A stretch of 64,000 bases of DNA from the NCBI GenBank assembly GCA_965153355.1, contig OZ231126.1, forward strand, positions 7,440,001 through 7,504,000, in the 5' to 3' direction. The notes beneath the pieces were generated by a model that searched no databases, was not told where the DNA came from, and was given only the letters and a program-made list of their open reading frames with translations. The position numbers and the translations under genes are program-made. Within the stretch, counting starts at the first letter, position 1. The number at the start of each line of letters is the position of its first letter. This document shows positions 1-11,517 of this stretch, piece by piece. Source of the DNA: Flaccisagitta enflata (Eukaryota; Chaetognatha; Sagittoidea; Aphragmophora).

Positions 1-3000
1 CAGAATGCTGCAAGCCATATAGCGACTGGGCATCATTCGTCCACTGTCTAAAAGTATGGCGGTTAGGAGCAGCCCCAAGTTGGTTGATGAACAGCGCATC
101 TTTATTAACCCTGCAACCACTGGCTCTCAATCGCTGCTTAACAACTGACAATCCAGCCAGTACTTTACGAAGAAAATCCAGCATGTACCTTGGCCATATA
201 GCAAGATAAGCCCGTTTACCCGAGGCAATGCGTTTGTGAAAAACACTCGGGTGGTTTGAATTCTTGTTCGCCAAGTTGCCAGCTATTGTAAGAATTTCTT
301 GATCGGGATCATTGGCCTTATCAAATTCCTTGATGGCACTCTCTACCCCAGAGACAGTGACAGTGGTAGCATCAGAGGTTCTATTACAATTCCAAGTGCT
401 ATAAATAGCGTACGTGGAGTACATGACTACATGAAGGAGTAGTTTTAGATCATCCAATGGCATATTCTCCTTATCTGCTTCATGGAAAATATCAGCAACA
501 TAGTCAAATTTGCCATCAAGGATGGCTTTTGACAAATCAGAAGCCGTGTAATTTTCAATTTCTTCTGACTGCTCCTGACGATTATTTTGCCGACGATCCT
601 GTTGAATGAGCGAAATAGGATGGAATAGTGCCCTGATTTTCTTGTCATTCTCCTCAAAGCGTTGACTCTTTTCGAGTATGGATCCTTCAACCAAAAATGA
701 GTGAAATTTTCCACAATATTCTAGGGTTTTGTCAATGCAATCATACTTCCGTCCATTCTCAACGTGAAGCATGAGATATTGAGAAAGAAGTTGTACATCT
801 TCTAAACACCTGAAAGCAGCAGACTTATCATCTTCGTTGGTGATATCTAAACCTTTTTCTCGACAGACGAATGACAGGAACCGCGCGACAGCATTCACTA
901 TGTTAACATTTTTATCTCCAACACCTTCAATTTTTTTTTGATCAGCTTTACGACAGCCTTCGTACACTCGACAGTGCCTTACAAGATATTTTGCAAACGT
1001 GTATGGACCATCCTTATGTATAGGAGAAATGTAAGTAGTACTTATCACTGTATCATGAACCAAAGAATCAATGGGGGCAAATTTATTGCAATGAGTTTTC
1101 ACTGGCTCATACTGACCATCAATATGTGGAGAAAATGGGTCATCGATTCCATCTGGACGAAGGACACATTCAACTTCACAGTCCACTGAAGCATTGTCAC
1201 TAACTTCAGTTGCTTTGGCAATCTCAAGAAGTTCAGCCATTTCTTCTAGGCGATGTTGTTTTCTGAAGTGGATGTCCGGCTCATGCATGCCGGGCTCATT
1301 TTCAAAGTCGGAAACATCACTGAGGTCACTTACAAGATTTATAACCTGTATCGCATCCTTATTGACTTTGGTTCTTTTGCAGTTACGACTCAGTTTTGAT
1401 GACCGGGTTTGCTTTATGGGACTTGACTCGATGACAACTTTAAAGATGTTGGCCATATCCCCTTTTTTGATGGATGCCTCTTGCGAGGAGTGTTCTTCAG
1501 GTCTTGCATCGGAACCAAACAATGAAAGAGAACTCCCACGTTGCAATGGCTCAGCAGAAGATGAATCAACGGAGGATTGAGTGACAACAGGGTTTCTAAG
1601 GACAGGACTCTTGTCAATGTCTGAAAGATCACTTTCAACAGGGCATCCAGGCTGCAATGAACTTATTGTTGTGTTGACCACTAACTCTGATGTTGCTGGA
1701 CCTGGGATGTCATTTGATTTTTCTGCTCTATTTTCATCCACATTTTCTCCAACTCGTATCGTGGTGATTTCAACAGTATTAGCTCTCAAGGCACCACCAC
1801 TTTCGGTGCAAGGTGGCTGATTGGGCCCACCGCTATCTGATGCTCCACCTTCCTTTGAAGTATGCGATGCAACAACATCTTCATTAAAAGCTTGAGTGAA
1901 GCCGCCTTCATTTACCTGAGATGAAACATGCGCTGATGTCTTAGAGTCCTTTGTCTTGGATTTGGAGGAAGCTTTTCTTTTAGGTCTTGTCGCCTGTTGT
2001 TTATTTTCACTTGCTTGAGACTCGTTAGCTGACACCAATGTTGTACTGCTTAGTGGCTTCACAGGTGAAAGGGGTTTTTCAATGTGCAGTAGTGCGGGAC
2101 CAGTAGCCGATGATAACTGTATAGAGCTGATTGATATGGGAGCAACATCAGTAACTGGTAAAGTTGTGTTTGGGCTGATTGGAAAGTCATTACAGGATTG
2201 CGAACTAAGAGCAAGAGTTTGAGCGAAATCCTCCGCTTGAGTAAGGATTCCATCACCAAAAGTGACTGGAGAAAAGACCTGTGTTTCAAGTGTTTGGTCC
2301 TGTTGATCAGCTGGTTTGGGCCTTGCCTCAGCTTCCGTGCACACCATCTCCACAAAGGATGGATTTGGGAAGGGTGTAAAAGGGTCTGCGTCACTTCGAG
2401 TGGATGAATCTGGAAGATTAGCCAATGGAATCACACCAGGCACAGAGGGATCGCTACCCACAATGATGGAGCCATCTTCAATATTTGCACTCAATGGCTC
2501 TACAACATCTGATGAATGAACATTGACAATTCTATCGGAAAGTGGACGAAACTGAAACTTGGAAGCTGTGGTGGTTGCAACCGATTTAATGTTTGAAGAT
2601 AATGGCACTGCCACGGTTTCCAAACCTTTTCTTCTTCGAGAGGATCTCTTGCTGGCTGGTGCTGTTGTAGTTGACATTGTCGTTCTAGGCATTACCCTTG
2701 AGGCCGTTGACGTCTTTGTAAATGCTGTTGTGGTTGCCGCTGTTGCAGTTGTTGTGGTTGCGCCCATAGTTACTGCTGCTGTTGTGGTTTCTGTGATTAT
2801 GGTTGGCTTTGATGAGCTCCCTGCCGTTGTGCTTGCTGTTGCACTTGGCGCCATTGTGGTCGGTGCTGTTGTGCTTGCCGTTGCACTTGGCGCCATTGTG
2901 GTCGGTGCTGTTGTGCTTGCCGTTGCACTTGGCGCCATTGTGGTTGGTGCCATTATGGTTGGCGTAATTGTTGTAATGGCATTTAAGGATGTCACAGCTG

Positions 3001-4970
3001 CGTCAATTGCAGTCCCACTTCTCGCAGTGAAACTTCTTCCAACACTGGTTGTGTCCGTAATTGTTGTAGTTGTACTGGATGTAGTTGCGGTCACAACATT
3101 CGAAATGGCTTTGGTGGTATTGACTGACTCACTTGAGGGCACATCAGGAACTTCCCAATGACTTACTGCATCTGCTAGAAATGTAGCTTTTGGTGTATGA
3201 TCATCCATCACCCGGACATTGGTCACAGGTATAGCAGGACAAACAACAAGTTCTTTTTCTCCCAGATAATTGAATTTCAAAAATCGGTTACCTATGTCAT
3301 TGCATTTGAAGATTTGATCCCAAACTAGTTCCGGGCTTGAAGAACTGATATTCATGTTTTTCACAGTAGTCAATGGATTGGCTGAGTCATAATGTGAACG
3401 ATATTCTTGGTCCTTCAATTTTGCTCCCGACTGATGAAGGAACACGTCTTGCAAATCTTCACGATTGAGTGATAAGTGAAAAATCTCTTGCAGTGAAGGT
3501 ACCCCTTGCAAAGGAGATATGATGATGATGAATCGAATCATGAGAATGATGCTCAAGGCCACAAAATCAGCATAAGAGATTTCAAGCTTGTTGTAATTGG
3601 CACTGTAGTTTTGCTTGACGGATGATCCCGGAACACCTTTCAAAAAAGGGTAATCTGTCAATAGCTGGGTTTCAACATCTTTATTCCAATGATGAAGAAT
3701 CCAGTTTTTAACAACTGATCGAAGAGTGTAAAGCATTATCCAATATTCCTGCAAGTCAGGATCGATAACGGGCCAGAGACTTCTCAAGATTGCATGATAG
3801 CCACATTTTCCATCCATTTCACAGGGCAAAATGGCCATGGGATTTGGAAATCCCTCTATCTTCAAGATCTTGATGGGACGACTCATCTCAACCACACAAT
3901 TGGCCTCATAAACGCAAGTCCTGTAAAAGAACAGGTCACTGAGTTGCTCCTTAGAACTTGCCAAGACCTCAGGGCTTATTCCATATGCAGCTAGTTGGGC
4001 TAAAAATGATTCGGGGAAATTTTTGGCCGTCAAAGCAGTGGCATTCGAAGGAACAGCAGTCATAGGGGTCGAGCTTCTTCGCGATCGAAAAGGGGTAAGA
4101 AATGGATCGAGTAAAGGAGCACTGCTCGGCATCTCCCACTTGAACACCATACTTTGAAGGTATTCTGTCAAGTCTGGAGAACTGGAGTGTGGAGCAAGCG
4201 AAAGCCGAGTAATAACCTTCTTCCCGTCTGAGACAGCAATAGTTTTGACAGCTGAATCTGAGAAGCATAAGGTGATGCCACTTTCCAATACTGAAATACT
4301 CTTCAATGCAGGGTTAGCTTGCTTTAACAAATCATGAATTTGAGCAGCATGTGGTCCTGACAGCAAGTCTTCTAGAAAACACTTATCTCGAACTGTTTTA
4401 AGAGTGCAGATATAACCATCAGCACAGGTAACATTATGAGACTTGTCCTGCCCAGTGTTGCTTTTTGGCTGTTCTGGGCCAAGGCGAGGTCGCTTTTGTT
4501 GGGGACGTCTTTTATCTTGTGTAGGACCATATGGAGGTGAACATGGGGATATGGATGAATGTAAACTAGCTCCATCTGCAGGTAAAGTACTGGTGGCTTC
4601 TGGCTGAGCCTCGGAGATTGATCCATCAGAGGGTAGGGGAGTTGTAATAAGAGAAGCAGCTGATTCTGAGGGTGCTGCTCTATCAGATGGTGAAGATAGT
4701 TGTGGGGTAGCAGCTCTAGATTCAGGTTGATCCAGATTATTGGAGGCATCATCAACATTTGCCACCCCATCAAATTGATAGGAACCATGAGGTTGGAGGA
4801 GATTGGATGTTGATGGTGTTAAACGAAAAGGGTAAATAAGGTCCCCATGCAAGAAAACAAGACGCCGGTCCCCTCTTGATTCTTCCAATGAAACATGATT
4901 TTTGGCATAGTTGGGACCAAACATGTCTTTGTGAAGATAGTGGATCGCAAGACCGTTGGCTTCCACAAAC
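1..4970 (-). CDS. Gene B, giant last visible exon: OTU-like protease plus tyrosine-recombinase-like region (partial)
   Basis: The reading frame stays open for about 1,656 codons on the minus strand and runs off the left edge. The exon starts after a tctag acceptor, and its phase (TG|G) joins the donor at 7290. An OTU-like cysteine protease is suggested by the Cys box DGKCGYHA (Cys codon 3803-3805), a hydrophobic ADFVALSIILMIRFIIII segment and the His box HYDSA (His codon 3392-3394), about 136 residues apart, which suits an OTU fold. Long disordered Thr/Ala/Ser/Pro stretches follow, including a 14-residue repeat (three copies). Basic stretches RRPQQKRPRLG and RPKRKASSKSKTK look like nuclear localisation signals. 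The last ~320 residues (about 960-1) resemble a tyrosine recombinase: an N-terminal helical part, then NRTSDATTVTV (Arg codon 380-382), HKRIASGKRAYLAIW and NKDALFINQLG. The catalytic His/Arg/Tyr end would lie outside the window. OTU is a fair motif match; recombinase is inference. It could be a host gene or a domesticated or intact mobile-element gene. Confidence 0.72.
2822..2962 (-). repeat. 42-bp in-frame coding repeat, three copies
   Basis: A 42-bp unit is repeated three times inside the giant exon. It encodes the 14-residue unit TTMAPSATASTTAP and keeps the frame. It lies in the Thr/Ala-rich linker between the OTU-like and recombinase-like parts, so it probably varies in copy number without breaking the protein. 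Confidence 0.85.
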
Positions 4971-5026
4971 CTAGAGCAAAATAAAGGTAAATACTGGTTC
5001 AAGCTTAATGGTTTCCTTAAACTGAT

Positions 5027-7140
5027 TCATTTGGACAATTTTGGACAACTTGACAACATTTGTACAATTTTAGATAACTTGACAGAATTTGGATAAAATT
5101 GGATAACTCGAAAAAATTTGGACAAAATTAGATAACTTGACAACATTTGGACAATTTTGGATAACTTGACAACATTTGGACTATTTTGGATAACTTGACA
5201 ACATTTGGACAATTTTTGATAACTTGACAACATTTGGACAATTTTGGATAACTTGACAATATTTGGACAATTTTGGATAACTTGACAACATTTGGACAAA
5301 TTTGGATAACTTGACAACATTTGGACAAATTTGGATAACTTGACAACATTTGGACAATTTTGGATAACTTGACAACATTTGGACAATTTTGGATAACTTG
5401 ACAACATTTGGACAATTTTGGATAACTTGACAACATTTGGACAATTTTGGATAACTTGACAACATTTGGACAATTTTGGATAACTTGACAACATTTGGAC
5501 AATATAGGATAACTTGACAACGTTTGAACAATTTTGGATAACTTGACAACATTTGGACAATATAGGATAACTTGACAACGTTTGAACAATTTTGGATAAC
5601 TTGACAACGTTTGAACAATTTTGGATAACTTGACAACGTTTGAACAATTTTGGATAACTTGACAACATTTGAACAATTTTGGATAACTTGACAACATTTG
5701 GACAATTTTGGATAACTTGACAGAACTTGGACAAAATTGGATAACTTGACGAAACTTGGACAAAACTGTATAACTATACAAAATTTGGACAAAATTAGAT
5801 GATTTTACCAAATTTGGATAAAATTAGATAACTTGACAACATTTGGACAATTTTGGATGACTTGACAACATTTGGACAATTTTGGATGACTTGACAACAT
5901 TTGGACAATTTTGGATGACTTGACAACATTTGGACAATTTTGGATGACTTGACAACATTTGGACAATTTTGGATGATTCAACAACATTTGGACAATTTTG
6001 GATGACTCGACAACATTTTGACAATTTTGGATGACTCGACAACATTTGGACAATTTTGGATGACTCGACAACATTTGGACAATTTTGGATGACTCGACAA
6101 CATTTGGACAATTTTGGATGACTCGACAACATTTGGACAATTTTGGATGACTCGACAACATTTGGACAATTTTGGATGACTCGACAACATTTGGACAATT
6201 TTGGATGACTCGACAACATTTGGACAATTTTGGATGACTCGACAACATTTGGACAATTTTGGATGACTTGACAACATTTGGACAATTTTGGATGACTTGA
6301 CAACATTTGGACAATTTTGGATGACTTGACAACCTTTGGACAATTTTGGATGACTTGACAACATTTGGACAATTTTGGATGACTTGACAACATTTGGACA
6401 ATTTTGGATGACTTGACAACATTTGGACAATTTTGGATGACTTGACAACATTTGGACAATTTTGGATGACTTGACAACATTTGGACAATTTTGGATGACT
6501 TGACAACATTTGGACAATTTTGGATGACTTGACAACATTTGGACAATTTTGGATGACTTGACAACATTTGGACAATTTTGGATGACTTGACAACATTTGG
6601 ACAATTTTGGATGACTTGACAACATTTGGACAATTTTGGATGACTTGACAACATTTGGACAATTTTGGATGACTTGACAACATTTGGACAATTTTGGATG
6701 ACTTGACAACATTTGGACAATTTTGGATGACTTGACAACATTTGGACAATTTTGGATGACTTGACAACATTTGGACAATTTTGGATGACTTGACAACATT
6801 TGGACAATTTTGGATAACTTGATAATATTAGTACAATATTTGATAAGTAGACAACATTTGGACAAAATTGGATAACCTGACAGTATTTGGACAAAATTGG
6901 ATAATTTTACAGAATTTGGACAAAATTGGATAAATTTAAAGAATTTGGACAAAATTGGATAACTTTAAAGAATTTGGACAAAATTGGATAACTTCACAGA
7001 ATTTGGACAAAATTGGATAACTTTACAGAATTTGGACAAAATTGGATAACTTGACAGAATTTGGATAAAATTGGATAACTTGACAGAATTTGGATAAAAT
7101 TGGATAACTTAGACAGAATTTGGACAATATTGGATAACTT
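5027..7140. repeat. 29-bp satellite array inside the last intron of gene B
   Basis: About 70 copies of a 29-bp unit with core ACATTTGGACAATTTTGGAT fill the intron between exons 5 and 6 of gene B. Because 29 is not a multiple of 3 and the unit lacks stops in one strand, three long overlapping minus-strand reading frames arise. They are artefacts, not genes. The array is divided into blocks with different unit ends: ATAACTTG (5.04-5.82 kb), ATGACTTG (5.82-5.97), ATGACTCG (6.0-6.25), ATGACTTG again (6.25-6.80), then degenerate units to 7.14 kb. Confidence 0.95.
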
Positions 7141-7289
7141 TCAGAAAATCATACCATCAGAGCCAAATTTGGATGACATTAGTAAATCTTTTTTATTTCG
7201 ATGATTTTGGACAAATTTTATGTTTCAAAGCAATGGTTGAACCAAATCCAATAACTGTTTATTCAACATGCATGAACATTTTCAATCAC

Positions 7290-7472
7290 CATCTTTGCTC
7301 AAGGACGGCCTGGTAGATGAGTTGGTCGGTAATTTGAATAATGAAGGGCAGAACGGCAGCAACTTCGTCTTTGGTGAATTTGTGAACTTTGGAAAGATGT
7401 TCTTTGATGGAGTCAAAAAGGTCCAACGGATTCAAGGCAACCATTTGTGGATCTTTCATCCAAGGCTCGGTG
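7290..7472 (-). CDS. Gene B exon 5
   Basis: 183 bp, acceptor tttcag and donor TG|GTGATT, encoding 60 full codons with split codons at both ends. It reads FTEPWMKDPQMVALN... to ...YQAVLEQR and then joins exon 6 as W-FVEANG. If this donor were not used, the frame would stop at once (TGG TGA), so the splice is needed for the large exon to be read. No family recognised. The opposite-strand 81-codon frame here is a shadow. Confidence 0.72.
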
Positions 7473-7656
7473 CTGAAATAAATGAATGTTTCATTCTTTT
7501 TAAAAATTTCTAATCATCTTTGAGGAAAGCTTGCCCATGAATCATACTGTGATGTTTACACTTTTTTTATCCAGCTTAAGAAATAACTAAAAATGTTCTG
7601 GTTTTAAAAATTGAGGACATTGAGGTGGATAACTTATTGGGTGCAATCAGACTTAC

Positions 7657-7815
7657 AAATCGCATTTGCTGTTTCCTTGGCAGAAAGGACAGTATCGTAG
7701 ACGGTTAGTTCTTCGTGAGACTATGAAATCCCTCAACGGCGCATGGAGAAATCGATAAGTTATGGAAGCAGTCTTGTAAACAATCTGGGACTTGCCGTGC
7801 AAATATGACTCGGTC
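7657..7815 (-). CDS. Gene B exon 4, with Cys-rich end
   Basis: 159 bp bounded by acceptor tttaaag and donor TT|GTAAGT. Phase 2-to-1 joining with exons 3 and 5 is exact. The product is basic and ends RYCPFCQGNSKCD, a CxxC followed by another Cys, which may bind zinc; this is a guess from spacing only. No domain recognised otherwise. Confidence 0.7.
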
Positions 7816-7930
7816 CTTTAAAAAGATAAGCAATTGAAGAAATTTTATATAAACTAAAAATGAAGAAAGGCATGCGAAAGTTATTCATCACTGAATTTTA
7901 TCAGAGCTGAAAAGAGAAAAAAATCTTCAC

Positions 7931-8042
7931 CTTAGAATGCCAAATTGTGGCACTTTGACGACTTCTTCCTCCTTTGATCCACAAATTGTAAAGCAGTTTG
8001 GCGCGGACTCGTTGCTCTCCACAATTTCGGATAACGCATCAC
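7931..8042 (-). CDS. Gene B exon 3
   Basis: 112 bp, acceptor ctttaag, donor AAG|GTGAAG. It encodes GDALSEIVESNESAPNC... to ...VVKVPQFGILR, acidic then hydrophobic. Joining to exon 2 (G|GT) and exon 4 (AG|G) keeps the frame. No recognised domain. Confidence 0.7.
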
Positions 8043-8473
8043 CTTAAAGAAATGTAAACATCTTACTTTTGGACATGAGAATCATGTCAATTTTGACTTG
8101 TTACACAGTAAATATTAGTTATCAATAGACATGGGTAAAAGGCACTTCAGGATTACTGAATCTTCATGGATCAAACCAGAACAATACTGAGGTCAATAGT
8201 TGTTTCACTAGTTGGTGAATAAAAGAATCAGCTAGGCTGCCTGAAGGGCACCAAACGATAAAAAAGGCAGTCTTTACACAACAAACTAATGGATAAGAAA
8301 ATAGAAGTGCCTTTTGAACATGTATAGGACACACAAATGTAAAGGACACATCATTAAAAGCATTCAACAAGCACCATTTCAAACAATTGTCAATTCAAAC
8401 TATAATTAAATTGCTTCTTATTTTTCAGGTTAGGAAATAATAGTGAAGCAACACCAAAGATAATTAGTCTTAC

Positions 8474-8653
8474 CTTGAACTTTGTCTGCTTGATTCATTA
8501 GTCTGACGGTTTCAGATCCTACAAGGCTGGGACCGACATCTACTTCTATGGCCAACTTCACCGTATCATGCTCTTCCATTGGTTCAGAATCTTTCTTTCG
8601 GCGTTTTGAAGCACTTGCCTCATAAACCTCCTCAACGTTGGCATACTGCAGCC
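8474..8653 (-). CDS. Gene B exon 2
   Basis: 180 bp, acceptor ctcttag, donor CAAG|GTAAGA. It encodes 59 full codons including SKRRKKDSE, a short basic cluster typical of a nuclear localisation signal, followed by an acidic stretch. Phase joins exon 1 (C|GG) and exon 3 (G|GT). Confidence 0.72.
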
Positions 8654-8804
8654 CTAAGAGATAATTGGCAAAAATCCACAAATTACATTCATAAAACAGC
8701 ATTGTATGTCACACAACATTTGTGACCACAAAACATTCAGGACACTGAAATAACACAAAATTGACTCACAAACAGGAAACTGAAATAACACCAAATTGAC
8801 TCAC

Positions 8805-8937
8805 GAAGACGTGACGCAAATGACGAGGCATCATAATCCCCCGTGCCGCAAATATCGGATGGATCAATGCGAACCACCCCATCAGGATCTGTAGCACGCT
8901 CCTTGAAAATTTTCTTGAAAAATGGTGGAAGAACCAT
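8805..8937 (-). CDS. Gene B exon 1 with proposed start codon
   Basis: 133 bp from an ATG at 8937 to donor C|GTGAGT. It encodes MVLPPFFKKIFKERATDPDG... to ...DASSFASRL. No in-frame link to gene A was found, so this ATG is taken as the start. A possible acceptor (aaactag) lies 8 bp upstream, so this exon could instead be internal and joined to an unseen exon. Start choice is therefore uncertain; the exon itself is well supported by its phase with exon 2. Confidence 0.62.
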
Positions 8938-9509
8938 AGTAAAGTCTAGTTTAGATAATCAGAAACAAGAGGCCCATTCTGAAAAAGAAAACAATAACGG
9001 AATGAACAAAGAATTGCCAAAAACCAAATCACGATTGCTTATTCATCGGAGAACAGCAAATGCTTCAATCAAATCTTGATTCCAGCCTCAACCAAAATCC
9101 AACCTTGACAGCGCCGCCTCAAACCACAGGCCAGCCCTTATCTTCAGCCAAGCCCTTAAGCCTAAACCCAAATTGGCATGCTCATTCCTTACTGTACTCC
9201 AGAAATGCATGCTATTGTGAAATGGACATAAACAAAAAATAATGGCTAGCCCGACAGTGACCCCACGGCTAAAACCCCCTAAAAAATGATATCCAGATGA
9301 GTGCTGGTAAAAAAACATCTTTCAAGAAAAATTTATACATGCTGTAAATGTAGATATTAGACCCTAGGCTCAAGGCAAGGCTGGGATGAGGTAATGAAGC
9401 TAATAAGCACATACAATTTAGACAAAATAGAACACTTTCACAGGATAACAGAAAACAGCTCTGTTGTCTGTAAATGACAAAATCTCAGCAAGTCTCTTTG
9501 CACAATTTT

Positions 9510-9641
9510 TCAGAACGAGCGACGCCTCTTTTTGAACGGAGGAACTTTCTCAACTCCCATGAGAATTGCGGATTCTTCTACCGAGCGACGCTTGCGTTCA
9601 GCACGGTCCACGCGTTCAGCACGGTCCACGCTACCCAAGTG
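9510..9641 (-). CDS. Gene A exon 4, with stop codon
   Basis: 132 bp from acceptor actacag to a TGA at 9510-9512. It encodes HLGSVDRAERVDRAERKRR... and ends PPFKKRRRSF, a basic tail suggesting a nuclear protein. An 18-bp direct duplication (9594-9629) makes the VDRAER VDRAER repeat. No clear polyadenylation signal was identified. An alternative donor that skips the stop would be needed to join gene B; I found none that keeps the gene B frame convincingly. Confidence 0.6.
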   Translation of the reverse strand, partial: HLGSVDRAERVDRAERKRRSVEESAILMGVEKVPPFKKRRRSF

Positions 9642-9935
9642 CTGTAGTTAAAAGCAAGAATATTAGACTTGAGTACCAGGTAGTAAGCATTTATAAATGG
9701 TAGCTATTTATCTGGCCTTGTTAAAACTTCATTTTACAACAGCCCATCAAATTGGAATGTTAAAAGTTTTTAACTAGTATGACGTCAGTTTGTCAGGAAT
9801 TTGCATGTCACAGTCATTCACCCACAAGTACAGCCATGGCCCTGGATACAAGGCAATGCTTCATCACATTTGATGGAGAAGGAGTAACGCCCCATTGCAT
9901 GGGATACTAAGGCATCAAAGGCAGAATTGACTTAC

Positions 9936-10073
9936 CTTTCCAACAGAAGCTTCAGTGGTTGGTCTGGTAAAGCCAATGTCAGGGCTGACATTCCCTGACA
10001 GATTGGCAAATGAAAGGGCCATCTCGCCGGGTTCTGAAATATTGTCGATTTCGTAATCAGAATCTGAAATCCC
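9936..10073 (-). CDS. Gene A exon 3
   Basis: 138 bp, phase 0 at both ends, acceptor ctaattag and donor AAG|GTAAGT. It encodes GISDSDYEIDNISEPG... to ...RPTTEASVGK, acidic and Ser/Thr-rich, probably disordered. No domain recognised. Confidence 0.65.
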
Positions 10074-10573
10074 CTAATTAGAATAAATAAAGCAAAGACA
10101 TGGATGACACAGTGGGATCAGAATAGAAATGGAAGCATGCACAAAAGATAATGCCTGTCACCTATTTTCTTAATTTGCCCAATGGCACCAACTTCAAATT
10201 GCAGTAGTACCAATACCTACAAAGCCAACTGCAAAATTATTCAAAAGTAATTTTGATGTTGCATTTTCTGTATTTTTTCTTAAAAGCGCCCTGGGCCCTT
10301 TTGAAATTTAGATAATACCAGGCTTTTTAACCCTCCAATTAGCGCCCCTTTTATATTGTAGATGAACTGTCATTCAGTCTATCTTTTTCATGAAAGGCTA
10401 CCAAAATGCTAAATTATACTGACTGATTGTGTTGTTCTATATCATTTTATTCAATATTTCTGTTCAAATCTCTTCTGAAAGGAAAAACACTAACAAAAAA
10501 AGAAAAGGGGCGCTTTTTGGAGGGGGGGGCGCTTTTTATAAAAAATACAGTTAATATATTAGACAGATATTAC

Positions 10574-10822
10574 CATGGAATGGTGGTCCATTTTAGGAGT
10601 TCTGAGGCCATTGACAGTTGGACCAGTTCCAATATGCGCATCATGGGGCACGGTAGAGGGTGGTAGGAGCTGGAGGTCAGCAGCCGCTTCAGGGCTGCTA
10701 CTTCTGCCATCAAGATTGCCTGCATCATAAACCAGGTCAAGAGGAGTAACATCTTCGAGGATGTGGGAAGCCGTGGCTGACGGCGAAAGTGGAGAAATGT
10801 TGAAGTTGCTTCCAGGATCCAA
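10574..10822 (-). CDS. Gene A exon 2
   Basis: 249 bp, phase 0 at both ends, acceptor tcacttag and donor ATG|GTAATA. It encodes LDPGSNFNISPLSPSATASH... to ...TPKMDHHSM, rich in Pro, Ser and Asp and likely disordered. No family recognised. Confidence 0.62.
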
Positions 10823-11082
10823 CTAAGTGAACAAGGTGTGATGGACATATAAATATAGTATGAAAGTGAAGAGTAATTACTAGGAAACACTAAAGCCTGT
10901 AGAAGAAGCACTAAACAAAACACATAAACAAACATGACAAATAAGATTTGACCATTAGGCACACCATAGAACAAAGGAAATAAAATGGAATGTGAGGAAA
11001 ATAAAGCAATTTTTCTTAGCCTATCAGCAAGCATACTTTCAAAATCAGAGAAATTTCAACATAAACAACTGAAAACATTTAC

Positions 11083-11442
11083 CGTAGTCTGGATTATTTC
11101 CACTTCTGGCGAGTTTAATCGAGATGCTTCACGTTCCAGGGCAGTTTGGAAATGACATGCATCAATTGCAAGAAGTGAGACCGATTTAGGCGAGGTTGTT
11201 GCATCTGTCCAATGTTCGAAAAGTCGATTTATCTTGCCATTGAAGTTCCCATTGGAAAGAACCTCAGCCAAGTAACTTTTTACAGCTACACCTTTTTCTA
11301 TTGCAACTGTAATCAATCGACAAGCAAGCACGAATCTCATGTCTGCTGTTCCCTCTGGTAGGGCAGAGTATTTGATGAAAAGTTGTTGAAGCAGTTCAGG
11401 GTCATCTGACCCCGCATAGCTAATCAAATCAATTTCCGACAT
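11083..11442 (-). CDS. Gene A exon 1 with start codon; unknown protein
   Basis: 360 bp (120 codons) from the ATG at 11442 to donor ACG|GTAAAT. The product begins MSEIDLISYAGSDDPELLQQ and looks helical and folded (…RFVLACRLITVAIEKGVAV…), unlike the disordered rest of the 292-aa protein. An acceptor (ttttccag) at about 11461, 18 bp before the ATG, suggests a 5' UTR intron that may contain the 28-bp satellite; the noncoding first exon would then lie beyond 14 kb. I do not recognise the family. Confidence 0.65.
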
Positions 11443-11517
11443 AATTAGCTAAGTCACTGACCTGGAAAAAAAAGAGCAGCAAATGGCGATGAAAGTCAAC
11501 TTGTTAGATACCAAACG

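Noticed and set aside
2559-3161. Plus-strand 200-codon frame rich in Val/Ala
   Set aside because: It is the antisense of the Thr/Ala-rich linker in the giant minus-strand exon, whose frame is supported by splice phases and domain signatures.
5027-6952. Overlapping minus-strand frames of 200-356 codons (CQVIQNCPNVV-type repeats)
   Set aside because: They are translations of the 29-bp satellite in all three frames; nothing but repeat, and they lie inside an intron.
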